This document shows positions 36,665 to 45,623 of a DNA stretch of 64,000 nt, piece by piece. The notes under the pieces are model-generated. The model was not told the origin of the DNA. It did no database searches and saw only the letters and a list, made by a program, of their open reading frames with translations. The position numbers were made by a program, and so were the translations under genes. Positions within the stretch are counted from its first letter, which is position 1. Every line of letters starts with the position of its first letter. Source of the DNA: Litorivita pollutaquae (GTDB lineage Bacteria > Pseudomonadota > Alphaproteobacteria > Rhodobacterales > Rhodobacteraceae); NCBI RefSeq assembly GCF_003205515.1, contig NZ_KZ826481.1, positions 290,660 to 354,659 of the forward strand, written 5' to 3'.

Positions 36665-38482
36665 ATGATCCGGCAATTTTTGAATACCTCTTTCAAACCT
36701 GCAGCAGTGGTTCTCACGCTGCTGATGACGGGCCCATTTGCGCCCCTGAGCGCCACAGCGCAAAGCAGCCAAAGCCAAAGCGCCAATGTCGCGTGGGTGC
36801 AAATCGAGGCACAACCGAACCTCAACAGCGCGCAAGAAGCAATCCGCGGCTACGCTGGGCGGCTGCCCGATGTGAACGGGTTCTCCTTGGGACAGGGATG
36901 GTACGCCATTGTTCTGGGCCCCTACAGCCGCGAGGATGCGGCGCAAGTCTTGCGCGTATACCGCCGCGAAGCGCAAATCCCCCGCGACAGTTTCATCACC
37001 TTCACCAATCAATTCCGTCAACAATTTTGGCCGGTGGGCACGGATTTCCTGACCAACCCGCCCCGCAGCACTCTCACGGATCAAACCGCCGAGACGCAAG
37101 AAAGTGCGCCCCAGACAGAGATCACAAGCCAAGCGGCCCCCGCGCCGAAACCGCCGGCCCCGGACGAAACCAAAAACGAGGCGCTGCGCAATGAACGTGC
37201 GCTCGACCGCACGGCCCGGATGCAATTGCAATCCATGTTGAAATGGGCCGGTTTCTACGACAGCGGCATCGACGGTGCCTTTGGTCGCGGCACCCGCGCC
37301 TCGATGGCGGCATGGCAAGAGGTCAACGGTTTCGAGGTCACCGGCGTGATGACGACATTGCAACGCGCCGCCCTTCTCAAACAATATAACGCCATCCTCG
37401 ACGGTATGGATTTGCGCATGGTGCGCGACGAAGGCGCGGGCGTGGAAATGATGATACCGCTCGGCGTGGTCAACTTTGATCGCTATGAACCACCCTTTGG
37501 CCATTACACCGCCAAAGGCGACCTCGATGCGCAGGTTCTGACCATCTCGCAGCGCGGCGATCAAGCCACGCTTTGGGGCTTGTATGATATCATGCAGACG
37601 CTTGAAATCGTGCCGACGTCCGGCCCGCGCGAGCGCAAGAAAGACAGCTTTGTCCTGATCGGCGAGGATGGGCATATGGTGTCCCATACCGAAGCCTACC
37701 TGCGCGACGGAATGGTCAAAGGCTTTACCCTGATCTGGCCGGCCGGCGATGAGGAACGCCGTCGCCGCGTGCTCGGCGAGATGAAGGCGAGTTTCACCAC
37801 CTTCGGCGCGGCGCTTGATCCGGCGGCGGGCGACAATGGCACACAGAGCATTGATCTGTTGTCAGGTCTGGAAATCCGTAAACCCAAGCTGGCGCGCTCG
37901 GGGTTCTATATCGACACCAGCGGCACCGTCGTGACAACGGCCGAGGCTGTCGCCGGTTGCGCGCGGATCACGCTTGAAGATGACATCGATGCCAGCGTGG
38001 TCGCCACCGACAGCGAAAACGGTATTGCCATCCTGCGTCCGCACGAACCGCTTGCGCCGATCTCCACCGCCCGCTTTCAACGCGCTGTGCCGCGGTTGCA
38101 ATCGGATGTGGCAGTTTCAGGATACAGCTTTGAAGGCGTATTGAACGGCCCCACCCTGACCTATGGCACATTGGCCGACATTCGCGGTCTGCGCGGCGAA
38201 ACCAGCCTCAAGCGCCTCGCGCTCAACGCCCTGCCCGGCGATGCCGGCGGTCCGGTTTTTGATGCAGGCGGCGCGGTGCTTGGCATGCTGTTGCCGGCGA
38301 CCAACGGCACGCAAAAACTGCCCGAAGGGGTCAGCTTTGTCGCCGATGGCAGCGCGGTTCTGGCGTTGCTTCAACGCGAAGGGATCAATGCACAGACAAC
38401 CGATGCTTTGGGGACGGTCGATCCTGTGGACCTCAGCACCAGCGCCAGCGGCATGACCGTTTTGGTGAGCTGCTGGGAGTAA
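36665..38482 (+). CDS. Exported peptidoglycan-binding protein with inactive trypsin-like domain
   Basis: This 605-residue protein has a signal peptide (MIRQFLNTSFKPAAVVLTLL, cleavage near TAQ), a SPOR-like region (about 41-130, with WVQIEAQPNLNSAQEAI and GWYAIVLGPYSREDA), a Pro-rich linker, and a PG_binding_1 domain (about 186-240, LQSMLKWAGFYDSGIDGAFG). A trypsin-like domain fills about 410-575. That last domain has lost the triad: the His site reads TTAEAVAGC (Glu427), the Asp site SENGIAILR (Gly453), and the Ser site GDAGGPVFD (Ala527), while the GGP turn and fold segments are kept. It is probably a periplasmic binding or scaffold protein at the cell wall. It is monocistronic, with a terminator after it. 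Confidence 0.85.
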   Translation: MIRQFLNTSFKPAAVVLTLLMTGPFAPLSATAQSSQSQSANVAWVQIEAQPNLNSAQEAIRGYAGRLPDVNGFSLGQGWYAIVLGPYSREDAAQVLRVYRREAQIPRDSFITFTNQFRQQFWPVGTDFLTNPPRSTLTDQTAETQESAPQTEITSQAAPAPKPPAPDETKNEALRNERALDRTARMQLQSMLKWAGFYDSGIDGAFGRGTRASMAAWQEVNGFEVTGVMTTLQRAALLKQYNAILDGMDLRMVRDEGAGVEMMIPLGVVNFDRYEPPFGHYTAKGDLDAQVLTISQRGDQATLWGLYDIMQTLEIVPTSGPRERKKDSFVLIGEDGHMVSHTEAYLRDGMVKGFTLIWPAGDEERRRRVLGEMKASFTTFGAALDPAAGDNGTQSIDLLSGLEIRKPKLARSGFYIDTSGTVVTTAEAVAGCARITLEDDIDASVVATDSENGIAILRPHEPLAPISTARFQRAVPRLQSDVAVSGYSFEGVLNGPTLTYGTLADIRGLRGETSLKRLALNALPGDAGGPVFDAGGAVLGMLLPATNGTQKLPEGVSFVADGSAVLALLQREGINAQTTDALGTVDPVDLSTSASGMTVLVSCWE

Positions 38483-38617
38483 GTGTGCCCCCCTCACAGG
38501 GGAAATAAGACACGCACGGGAGCCACGCATCAGCCGCGTCCGTGCCGTCTAAAACCCATTATGGGATGGCTTCAAAACAGATTTTGCAGCCCCATGGCGG
38601 CACCGATAGAATACAGC

Positions 38618-38642
38618 AAAGGCCCCTTTCGAGGGGTCTTTT
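38618..38642 (+). terminator. Terminator after the pseudoprotease gene
   Basis: AAAGGCCCC at 38618-38626 and GGGGTCTTT at 38633-38641 form a nine-pair stem including one G-T pair, loop of six, followed by TTCC. It lies 135 bases after the stop and before the convergent trkH end. Confidence 0.7.
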
Positions 38643-38713
38643 CCGTTTGAGAGATCCAATGGGTCAAAAGGCACCTGGGCGCGTTGAGCGATCCCGCCCC
38701 GGCCAGCCCGCCC

Positions 38714-40162
38714 TCAGGCGCGCCAGAAATTCACAGTCAGGATCGCATAGACCGCCATCAATTCGAGCCGACCGATCAACATGCCCGCCGCCAAAAGCCA
38801 TTTCGCCGTATCATTCAATCCGCCGAAATTCCCCGCAGGCCCGATTTTATCGCCCAGCCCCGGCCCGATATTGGCAAGAGCCGTCGCCGCGCCGGAGACC
38901 GAGGTGGTGAAATCCAACCCCGTCAATCCCAAGGCCACGGCCAGAACCCCGAGCGTCACCACGAAAAATACGAAAAACGACATCACCGAATTGAGCACGT
39001 CCTCGTCGATCACCCGCCCATCATAGCGCGGTGTGAACACCCCGTGGGGCGAATGGATGCGGCGAATTTGCGACCGCACCGAAGCAACCAAAATTTGGTA
39101 GCGGAAGATTTTCACCGAACAGGCCGTCGAGCCCGCACAGCCGCCGATGAGGCCGATGAAGAAAAAGATCGCGATCAAGAAACCGCCCCAGGTCATGTAA
39201 TCGACACTGGCGTATCCGGTGCCGGAAATGATCGATGTGATGTTGAACAAAGCTTCGCGAAAACTTTGCTCCCAATGATGTGGGAAAATGGTCGTCAATA
39301 CGGAGGTGGTGACCACAACCAGCACGCCGATCACCAACAAGAAGCCGCGCACCTGAACATCGCCGAACAACGCCGTGGTGTGGCCGTTCACCATCTGCAC
39401 GTAGCGTACGAACGGCAATGCCGCCAGCACCATAAAAAGCGACGCAACATATTCGGTAGGACCGGAAAACGTGGCAAAGGAGGTGTCATAATTAGAAAAC
39501 CCGCCGGTCGACACCGTGGTCAGCGCATGCACCGTCGCGTCAAAGGCCGTCATCCCGAGGAGGATATATGAGGCCGCGCAGGCCACCGTCAGCCCGACAT
39601 AGATCACCGAAATCTGTGAGGCGATGGCCGAGGCGCGAGGCAGGATTTTACCCATCGTCTCAAAGGCTTCAGAGCGAAAAATCTGCATACCGCCGACGCG
39701 CAATTCCGGTAAGAACACCATGGCGACAACGATGATCCCGACCCCGCCCAGCCATTGCAATATCGCCCGCCACAGTAAAATTCCCTTAGGCATCTCGTCG
39801 AGGCCAGAGAAAACCGTAGATCCTGTGGTGGTCACGCCCGACATGGCCTCAAAAAACGCATCCACCCAACGCGCATCGGTCTCGCCCAAGACAAAGGGCA
39901 AGGCGCCAAAAATCGGCAACATCAACCAAACGCCCGTGGTCAGCAAAAACGTCTGCTGGATCGACAGGCCTTCGCGCAGGCCGTTTCGACATGACAAGGC
40001 GACCAGGCTGCCGATGGTCACGCTGAGCAAGGCAGAGGTTGCGAAGGCGGGCCAATGACCGCGCCCTTCGGCGATATCCACCAGCATCGGCAGGAACATG
40101 GTAAGCCCAAGGGCTGTCACCAAAAGGCCGATCACATATCCAACGGGGCGCAGATCAAACAT
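38714..40162 (-). CDS. trkH: TrkH-family potassium uptake protein
   Basis: TrkH forms the membrane pore of the Trk potassium uptake system. The 482-residue protein has about ten to twelve helices arranged as four pore repeats; filter-like turns are SGVTTTGSTVF, TVSTGGFSNYD, TSIISGTGYASVD and ANIGPGLGDKIGPAG. The start MFDLRPVGYVIGLLVTALGL and the WRAILQWLGGVGIIVVAMVF segment are family features. It works with a cytoplasmic NAD-binding TrkA, not present here. It is monocistronic on the minus strand, 49 bases upstream-side from ureG's 3' end neighbour, and convergent with the pseudoprotease gene. Confidence 0.94.
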   Translation of the reverse strand: MFDLRPVGYVIGLLVTALGLTMFLPMLVDIAEGRGHWPAFATSALLSVTIGSLVALSCRNGLREGLSIQQTFLLTTGVWLMLPIFGALPFVLGETDARWVDAFFEAMSGVTTTGSTVFSGLDEMPKGILLWRAILQWLGGVGIIVVAMVFLPELRVGGMQIFRSEAFETMGKILPRASAIASQISVIYVGLTVACAASYILLGMTAFDATVHALTTVSTGGFSNYDTSFATFSGPTEYVASLFMVLAALPFVRYVQMVNGHTTALFGDVQVRGFLLVIGVLVVVTTSVLTTIFPHHWEQSFREALFNITSIISGTGYASVDYMTWGGFLIAIFFFIGLIGGCAGSTACSVKIFRYQILVASVRSQIRRIHSPHGVFTPRYDGRVIDEDVLNSVMSFFVFFVVTLGVLAVALGLTGLDFTTSVSGAATALANIGPGLGDKIGPAGNFGGLNDTAKWLLAAGMLIGRLELMAVYAILTVNFWRA

Positions 40163-40211
40163 AAGGGCGAGGGTTGGCGCGGCGCGCGCGCGGTGTCAAG
40201 CGCTCACGCAT

Positions 40212-40871
40212 TCAGATCCGCTCGGACGCGGGGTCCGCCGGAGGCACCGGCGCAAGCTCAAGCCCGCCGATCTGCGCGATCAAGGCAATGATCTGCGCCA
40301 CTCCTGTTCCGGTTTTCAGGTTGCTGAAGACGAAAGGCCGCGCCGCGCGCTGTGCCTTCGCATCGCGCTCCATCACCTCAAGCGATGCACCGACATAGGG
40401 CGCGAGATCGGTCTTATTGATCACCAGAATATCGGATTTGGTGATCGCCGGGCCGCCTTTGCGCGGGATTTCCTCGCCTGCGGCCACGTCGATCACATAG
40501 ACCGTTAGATCGACCAATTCGGGCGAGAATGTTGCCGACAGGTTATCACCGCCCGACTCGACCAGCACCACATCCAGATCGGGAAACCGGTCGGTCAGCC
40601 GCGCAATCGCCGCCAGATTGATCGAGGCATCTTCGCGGATCGCCGTATGCGGACAGCCGCCGGTTTCGACGCCCATGATGCGATCCGAGGGTAGAACCTG
40701 CATCCGCACCAAGGCATCGGCATCTTCGCGGGTATAGATATCATTGGTCACAACGGCCATCGACAGGCGCTCGGCCATGGCGCGGCAAAGTGCGGCGGTC
40801 AGCGTGGTTTTTCCCGCGCCGACCGGGCCGCCGAGGCCGATGCGCAAAGGTCCGTTGGGCGACTGGGTCAT
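40212..40871 (-). CDS. ureG: Urease accessory GTPase UreG
   Basis: UreG is a SIMIBI GTPase that, with UreD, UreF and UreE, inserts nickel into urease. The 219-residue protein has the P-loop [18 protein letters not shown], the metal-relay motif [18 protein letters not shown] (Cys-Pro-His), the [17 protein letters not shown] segment and the base-recognition [16 protein letters not shown]. The length is normal. It is the last gene of the ureE-ureF-DUF3995-ureG block; the DUF3995 gene ends nine bases before its start. The block is separated from ureD-ureC by a DUF1127 gene and terminator. Confidence 0.97.
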   Translation of the reverse strand: MTQSPNGPLRIGLGGPVGAGKTTLTAALCRAMAERLSMAVVTNDIYTREDADALVRMQVLPSDRIMGVETGGCPHTAIREDASINLAAIARLTDRFPDLDVVLVESGGDNLSATFSPELVDLTVYVIDVAAGEEIPRKGGPAITKSDILVINKTDLAPYVGASLEVMERDAKAQRAARPFVFSNLKTGTGVAQIIALIAQIGGLELAPVPPADPASERI

Positions 40872-40880
40872 GGTTTATCC

Positions 40881-41312
40881 TCAGATCAGATGGGTCAAAA
40901 GAACAAGCCCGACACTGCCGCCAAGCACAAGGCACAGCGGCGCATAATAGCGCCGGTCAAAGGTGGCAAAGGGCTCTTCGGAACGAGAGCGACGCAAAGC
41001 GGGAACATAAGCGCCCAGACCGCGGGCAAAACATAGGGCGGACATGACGGCCAATCCCAGCGCCACCAATGCCCCGCGCAGGCCGCCGCTGTCCAATGGA
41101 AATTGCAGCCATAGCGCCGCCGCCAAAAGCACCATCACCATGGCCCAACAGGCGGCGGGTGTGGGCATTTTGATGATGCCCGCGCGGCCCACCACGGCCC
41201 GAGCCAGAGCGGTTTCATCCCGCAGCGGCCACCATATGCGCAGCGCCCAAAGCCCATGCAAGGCGGCAATCCCCACCAAAGCCACACTGATCCCGTCCGC
41301 CAGCAACCTCAT
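40881..41312 (-). CDS. DUF3995 membrane protein within the urease cluster
   Basis: This is a 143-residue protein with four hydrophobic helices: SVALVGIAALHGLWALRIW, CWAMVMVLLAAALWLQF, GALVALGLAVMSALCFARG and YAPLCLVLGGSVGLVLLTHL. The pattern WALRIWWPL, then GIIKMPTPAACWAMVM, fits the DUF3995 family. The ATG at 41312 overlaps the ureF stop by four bases (ATGA). A longer frame to 41918 is only the ureF antisense-frame extension and is rejected. Position between ureF and ureG with coupling to both suggests it is made with the nickel-insertion proteins; a part in urea or nickel handling is possible but not shown. Confidence 0.82.
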   Translation of the reverse strand: MRLLADGISVALVGIAALHGLWALRIWWPLRDETALARAVVGRAGIIKMPTPAACWAMVMVLLAAALWLQFPLDSGGLRGALVALGLAVMSALCFARGLGAYVPALRRSRSEEPFATFDRRYYAPLCLVLGGSVGLVLLTHLI

Positions 41313-41998
41313 GAGCGAAACAGCCTTACGTCTTGAACCTCGTGGCGCATCGAGGCGACATCCGCCGCCAAAGCGGTGCTGCCGATGCTGTCCAATTCTG
41401 CCGTCTCTGCCGTCTTTGCAATCGCGGCGCAAAGCGGCAAAAGTGCCATGGTCACCCCCTGCCCTTCCGTCTGTCCCAGCGGCACAAGCCTTACCGCAGC
41501 CGACACCAGATTGGCGGCGAACGCCTGCACCGCCATGCGCAGCAATGCTGCCAAAGGCAGTCCGGCCAGGCGCGCGGCGCGGCCCAGGGCGACCGGATAG
41601 GGCATTGGCCCGATATCGAACCCGTAGAGCGCCGAAACCGTGCGCGCAAAGGCTTCGCCCTGCGCCTCGGTTTCCAATCGCCGCTCGGCAGAAGGCGCGA
41701 GCGCCGCCGCCAGATCGGACAGCTCTGTCAAACCCATCGCATCGCTGCGCCATGCATGTGCCATCAATACCGCATCCAAGCGGCCAGTGCCCTGTGCCAA
41801 CACCCCCGAAAGCCAAAGCTGCAATTCTGCGGCAGAGGTGATCTGCCCGTCGGCAATCACCCGCTCCAACCCGTGCGAATAGGCAAATCCCCCCACCGGA
41901 AACGCCGGCGAGAACCATTGGTGCAAAATCTGCGTCGCTTCAGCTTCGGACGTTTGGGAAATCGGCGGTATCATCGGGTCCGGCAGAGGATCTGTCAT
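41309..41998 (-). CDS. ureF: Urease accessory protein UreF
   Basis: UreF, a 229-residue all-helical protein, forms the UreD-UreF-UreG nickel insertion complex. Family features are HQWFSPAFPVGGFAYSHGLE at the N-terminus, LSGVLAQGTGRLDAVLMAHA, and the C-terminal SAAVRLVPLGQTEGQGVTMA. It starts nine bases after the ureE stop, and its stop overlaps the DUF3995 start by four bases. All signals are those of a normal, intact UreF. Confidence 0.95.
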   Translation of the reverse strand: MTDPLPDPMIPPISQTSEAEATQILHQWFSPAFPVGGFAYSHGLERVIADGQITSAAELQLWLSGVLAQGTGRLDAVLMAHAWRSDAMGLTELSDLAAALAPSAERRLETEAQGEAFARTVSALYGFDIGPMPYPVALGRAARLAGLPLAALLRMAVQAFAANLVSAAVRLVPLGQTEGQGVTMALLPLCAAIAKTAETAELDSIGSTALAADVASMRHEVQDVRLFRS

Positions 41999-42007
41999 GA
42001 GATGGGA

Positions 42008-42718
42008 TCAGTCATGATGAGAGCGCGGGGCATGCCCACCATGATGTCGGGCCGGATGATCATGGCTGTGGTCTTCCGCGCTGTGGCTATGCGCATGACT
42101 GTGGGCCTGAGTGTGGGCATGACCGTGGGCGTGTTGAGGGGCATCTCCGTTGGGGTCGCGCGAGGCATGAGAAGGGCCAGCGGAGTGATCCTCTGCTGCG
42201 AGATCCTTATGCGCGGTGCCGCCCTGCGGAGTGCCATCGATGCCGAAATGCGTATGCCCGTGGGCATGGGCATGGGTGCGGCCCATCCCATAAGCGCCGC
42301 CTTCGGGAGTAAACGGCGCAGTGATCGACTCCATCGCGGCCCCAAGGCCCCGCAGCATATCGGCCAAAACCTTATCATCCTGAATGAGCAGCCGGTCTTC
42401 TTCGATCTGACAAGGGGTATGCCGGTTGCCGATATGCCAAGCCAGTCGCGGCAAGTCGCCGCGCACCGCAAGCAAAGCTTCGGCTTCGGCCAGCACCGTG
42501 ATCACCCGCCCATCCTCAAGCCCAAATCCATCGCCCGCCTCAAGGCTTTCGGCTTTCGGCAAATCCACCAAGAACACCGCGCCGCCCGCAGAGCGAAGCC
42601 GTTTGCGCCGCAAAAACCGTGCCTCGTAGCTGAGCGCGATATGATCTGCGCCCGCATGGGCAACCGGCGGCGCATCCGGCGCGGCGCGATGGATATATGT
42701 GGCGCGAAGTATGGTCAT
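42008..42718 (-). CDS. ureE: Urease nickel metallochaperone UreE with long His-rich tail
   Basis: UreE delivers nickel to the urease apoprotein complex. Residues 1-135 form the two usual UreE domains, including AWHIGNRHTPCQIEEDRLLI, whose His100 is the conserved interface metal ligand. Residues 149-236 are a low-complexity tail with about 24 histidines in runs such as HAHAHGHTH and HAHGHAHTQAHSHAHSHS; similar tails bind several nickel ions in Klebsiella UreE. It is followed closely by ureF. Upstream is a 300-base gap with a DUF1127 gene terminator, so ureE-ureF-DUF3995-ureG must have their own promoter or depend on read-through. Confidence 0.95.
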   Translation of the reverse strand: MTILRATYIHRAAPDAPPVAHAGADHIALSYEARFLRRKRLRSAGGAVFLVDLPKAESLEAGDGFGLEDGRVITVLAEAEALLAVRGDLPRLAWHIGNRHTPCQIEEDRLLIQDDKVLADMLRGLGAAMESITAPFTPEGGAYGMGRTHAHAHGHTHFGIDGTPQGGTAHKDLAAEDHSAGPSHASRDPNGDAPQHAHGHAHTQAHSHAHSHSAEDHSHDHPARHHGGHAPRSHHD

Positions 42719-43017
42719 ATGAGTGCCCTCAAGCCGCAGTCACGCGGCACGCGGGCCGCATTGATGTCACGCGGCCCTATCGCCGCCTTTGGCACATAGT
42801 GGCCGCCGCCGCGATTGGACGCCAGAGCAGAGATACAAAAAGTGGCACATTTTCAACTAGGTGCTGAAAAATGTGGCAAAATAAAAGGGCGCACCCGATG
42901 GGCCGCCCTTCGTGAATTGTCTGGCTGCACTCACCCGGAAATCACACGGGCAATCGACACCCCCGCAGCGATGCGCAAATCTGTTGCGCACCGCCAGAGT
43001 GCCAACCGAGGGGCCGG
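42719..43017. other. Gap between ureE and the DUF1127 gene
   Basis: About 300 bases hold no gene. They contain the DUF1127 terminator (listed) and, next to it, a longer imperfect inverted repeat (CACATTTTCA near 42846, TGAAAAATGTG near 42865). The promoter of ureE should lie here, but I cannot assign -35/-10 boxes with confidence. Confidence 0.4.
42885..42910 (-). terminator. Intrinsic terminator of the DUF1127 gene
   Basis: AAGGGCG at 42885-42891 and CGCCCTT at 42904-42910 form a seven-pair stem. On the minus strand it continues with TTTTATTTTGC, a strong uridine tract. It lies about 110 bases after the DUF1127 stop and separates it from ureE. Confidence 0.8.
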
Positions 43018-43233
43018 TTAGATGTAGTAGATATCGCGGAAGACGTGCAGCGCGATGCCGTCGCGCGTCAAACCCATGGCGGAGAGTTCCGCATCGGATT
43101 TCGCTTCCAGAGCGGCAATTTCACCAGCGCGTGATTTACGCTCGACATACCGTTCAATGCCCCGCCCGATCGCGGCGAAAAAGGCGCGCAGCCCAAGGCT
43201 GCTGTCGGAGATATTTGTGCTGTGAGTGGCCAT
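43018..43233 (-). CDS. DUF1127 small protein inside the urease cluster
   Basis: This is a 71-residue protein ending in the typical DUF1127 pattern: GIERYVERKSRAGEIAALEA then KSDAELSAMGLTRDGIALHV. DUF1127 proteins are small, Arg-rich and RNA- or envelope-associated in alphaproteobacteria; some bind RNA and affect sRNA or phosphate responses. It has its own upstream gap (43234-43514, about 280 bases, no other gene seen) and its own terminator, so it splits the urease genes into two units. Whether it has any link to urease is unclear. Confidence 0.85.
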   Translation of the reverse strand: MATHSTNISDSSLGLRAFFAAIGRGIERYVERKSRAGEIAALEAKSDAELSAMGLTRDGIALHVFRDIYYI

Positions 43234-43514
43234 TTGGAAAACCTCTTGGGTTGGGGGTCAGTTTGCTCCCATGCCTTTTAATTTAGGTCAACAATTGCGC
43301 CCTTACCAGTGCCGGTTTGGTATTGCTGCCATGCGATTTCTGCAATGCAGCAAATTAGTCATAATTACTGTCCCTCATATGAATGATCGGTCACGCTTCT
43401 GGCTGCGGGCGGCAAGGATCGCTTGGAGATATCAGCACAGCGATGCAGTGCCCCCGCACGCGACCTAGACCGCGCGGGATTGGATTTCTCTTGCCCGAAC
43501 GATCAAAGCACGCC

Positions 43515-45224
43515 TCAGAACATGAAATACCGCTGCGCCATTGGCAGCGTTTGCGCAGGCTCACAGGTCAGCAAAACGCCATCCGCCCGGACCTCGTAGG
43601 TTTCTGGGTCCACCTCGATTTTCGGCAAGGCATCGTTGAGCTTGAGATCGGCCTTGCCGATGTTCCGCGTGCCTTTGACCGCCACCACGTCTTTGGACAG
43701 GCCATATTTGCCGCGGATCCCGTCGGCCTCTGCTGCCGCCGATACAAACAAGGCCGCTGAACGTTCTACCGCCCGCCCCATGGTGCCGAACATCGGCCGC
43801 GAATACACCGGTTGCGGCGTCGGGATCGAGGCATTGGGATCGCCCATTTGCGCGCAGGCAATCATGCCGCCCACCATAACCATATCCGGTTTCACCCCGA
43901 AAAATGCCGGGGACCAAAGCACCAGATCGGCACGCTTGCCCAGATCAATCGAACCTATTTCGTGGCTGATCCCATGGGCGATGGCCGGATTTATGGTGTA
44001 TTTGGCGATATAGCGGCGCACACGCAGATTGTCGTTCTCGCCAGTTTCCTCGGGCAGGCGCCCGCGCTGTTTGCGCATCTTGTCAGCGGTCTGCCATGTG
44101 CGGATCAAAACCTCGCCCACGCGGCCCATGGCTTGGCTATCCGAGGCGATGATCGAAAAGGCCCCCATATCGTGCAAGATATCCTCGGCGGCGATGGTTT
44201 CGCGCCGGATGCGGCTTTCGGCGAAGGCGACGTCTTCGGGGATGGATTTGTCGAGGTGATGGCACACCATCAACATGTCGAGATGTTCATCCACCGTATT
44301 GACCGTAAAGGGCCGCGTCGGGTTGGTCGAGGACGGGATCACATTGGCATCGCCGCATATTTTAATAATGTCCGGCGCATGGCCGCCCCCCGCACCTTCG
44401 GTATGAAAGGCATGGATTGTGCGGCCTTTGATGGCCGCGACGGTGTTTTCGACAAAGCCGCTTTCGTTGAGCGTATCGGTGTGGATCATCACCTGCACAT
44501 CCATGTCATCGGCCACCGAGAGGCAGCAATCAATCGCCGCAGGGGTGGTGCCCCAATCCTCATGCAGCTTGAGCGACGAGGCTCCCGCCTTGACCATTTC
44601 CACAAGGGCGGCGGGCTGGCTGGCGTTGCCTTTGCCCGCGAGGCCGATATTGACCGGAACGGCATCCATCGCTTGGAGCATCCGCTCAATATGCCACGGG
44701 CCGGGGGTGCAGGTCGTGGCCAATGTGCCATGCGCGGGGCCGGTGCCGCCGCCCAGCATCGTGGTCACACCCGAATGCAGCGCATCGTCGATTTGCTGCG
44801 GGCAGATAAAATGGATGTGGCTGTCAAAGCCGCCCGCAGTCAGGATCTTGCCTTCGCCCGCGATCGCTTCGGTGCCGGGACCGACGATAATATCAACGCC
44901 GTCTTGCGTATCGGGATTGCCCGCCTTGCCAATGGCGCAAATCCGGCCATCCCGCAATCCGATGTCGGCCTTATAGATACCGTTGTAATCCACCACCAAA
45001 GCATTGGTAATAACGGTGTCCACCGCCCCCTCGGCGCGGGTCGCTTGGGATTGGCCCATGCCATCGCGGATCACCTTACCGCCGCCGAATTTCACTTCTT
45101 CGCCGTAGGTCGTCAGATCCGCCTCGACTTCGATGATGAGATCCGTGTCAGCAAGCCGCAGGCGGTCGCCCACGGTGGGGCCATACATAGCGGCATAATC
45201 AGGGCGAGAGATTTTAACGGGCAT
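43515..45224 (-). CDS. ureC: Urease alpha (catalytic) subunit
   Basis: UreC hydrolyses urea to ammonia and carbamate with two nickel ions. The 569-residue length is normal. The metal site can be read fully: His136 and His138 ([11 protein letters not shown]), the carbamylated Lys219 ([10 protein letters not shown]), histidines of [12 protein letters not shown] and [15 protein letters not shown], the flap Cys/His of [20 protein letters not shown], and the Asp of [13 protein letters not shown]. The protein starts [20 protein letters not shown]. It lies 69 bases after the small gene 45294-45623 and is the end of the ureD-A-B-C unit. Confidence 0.98.
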   Translation of the reverse strand: MPVKISRPDYAAMYGPTVGDRLRLADTDLIIEVEADLTTYGEEVKFGGGKVIRDGMGQSQATRAEGAVDTVITNALVVDYNGIYKADIGLRDGRICAIGKAGNPDTQDGVDIIVGPGTEAIAGEGKILTAGGFDSHIHFICPQQIDDALHSGVTTMLGGGTGPAHGTLATTCTPGPWHIERMLQAMDAVPVNIGLAGKGNASQPAALVEMVKAGASSLKLHEDWGTTPAAIDCCLSVADDMDVQVMIHTDTLNESGFVENTVAAIKGRTIHAFHTEGAGGGHAPDIIKICGDANVIPSSTNPTRPFTVNTVDEHLDMLMVCHHLDKSIPEDVAFAESRIRRETIAAEDILHDMGAFSIIASDSQAMGRVGEVLIRTWQTADKMRKQRGRLPEETGENDNLRVRRYIAKYTINPAIAHGISHEIGSIDLGKRADLVLWSPAFFGVKPDMVMVGGMIACAQMGDPNASIPTPQPVYSRPMFGTMGRAVERSAALFVSAAAEADGIRGKYGLSKDVVAVKGTRNIGKADLKLNDALPKIEVDPETYEVRADGVLLTCEPAQTLPMAQRYFMF

Positions 45225-45293
45225 CGGGTCGGTCCTTAAGGCAATTGGTGCACATCCCGGCAGAAGACGGGCGGCACAGTATCGAGCAAAGAG

Positions 45294-45623
45294 TCAGGGC
45301 AATTTTGGGCCGCGTTTGGCAAGACGTTTGGCATTGGATTTCGTCCGTTGCCGCAGGGGTTTCATCCCCGCGCCGGCAATCTGATCGGGACGGGCACCCG
45401 ACAAGGCCGCACGGGTTACCGCCACGCCTGCTTCGGTAAACGCATTGGTTTTCTCTTTCACCATGCGGGTGTTCTCATGCGGGGTGACGGCCCAAAACCC
45501 CGCCATGCCCATGATCCGATACCCGACAACGGCCTGCGCCTCAAAGGCAAGCATCGTCGCCTCGCTGGCCACCCGCCAAATATCCATGGCAGATGCGGGA
45601 GAGAAGGCAATGAAGGGCTTCAT
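45294..45623 (-). CDS. Small phasin-like protein between ureB and ureC
   Basis: This is a 109-residue protein: an Ala-rich helical N-terminal two-thirds (SAMDIWRVASEATMLAFEAQ, then ENTRMVKEKTNAFTEAGVAV) and a basic tail (KPLRQRTKSNAKRLAKRGPK). The pattern recalls short phasins or phasin-like antifreeze domains, but the match is weak. The ATG at 45623 shares one base with the ureB stop (TGATG); a GTG at 45626 would add one residue and four bases of overlap. It is therefore coupled to ureB. Genes of this kind between ureB and ureC occur in Rhodobacterales; no function is established. Confidence 0.7.
   Translation of the reverse strand: MKPFIAFSPASAMDIWRVASEATMLAFEAQAVVGYRIMGMAGFWAVTPHENTRMVKEKTNAFTEAGVAVTRAALSGARPDQIAGAGMKPLRQRTKSNAKRLAKRGPKLP

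Noticed and set aside
41313-41918. Upstream extension of the DUF3995 frame
   Set aside because: It covers ureF in another frame and has Gly/Arg/Cys-rich shadow composition; the DUF3995 start at 41312 is coupled to ureF.
42844-42880. Possible sigma-54 promoter (TGGCAC...) before ureE
   Set aside because: TGGCAC is present but the TTGC element at the required spacing is not, on either strand.
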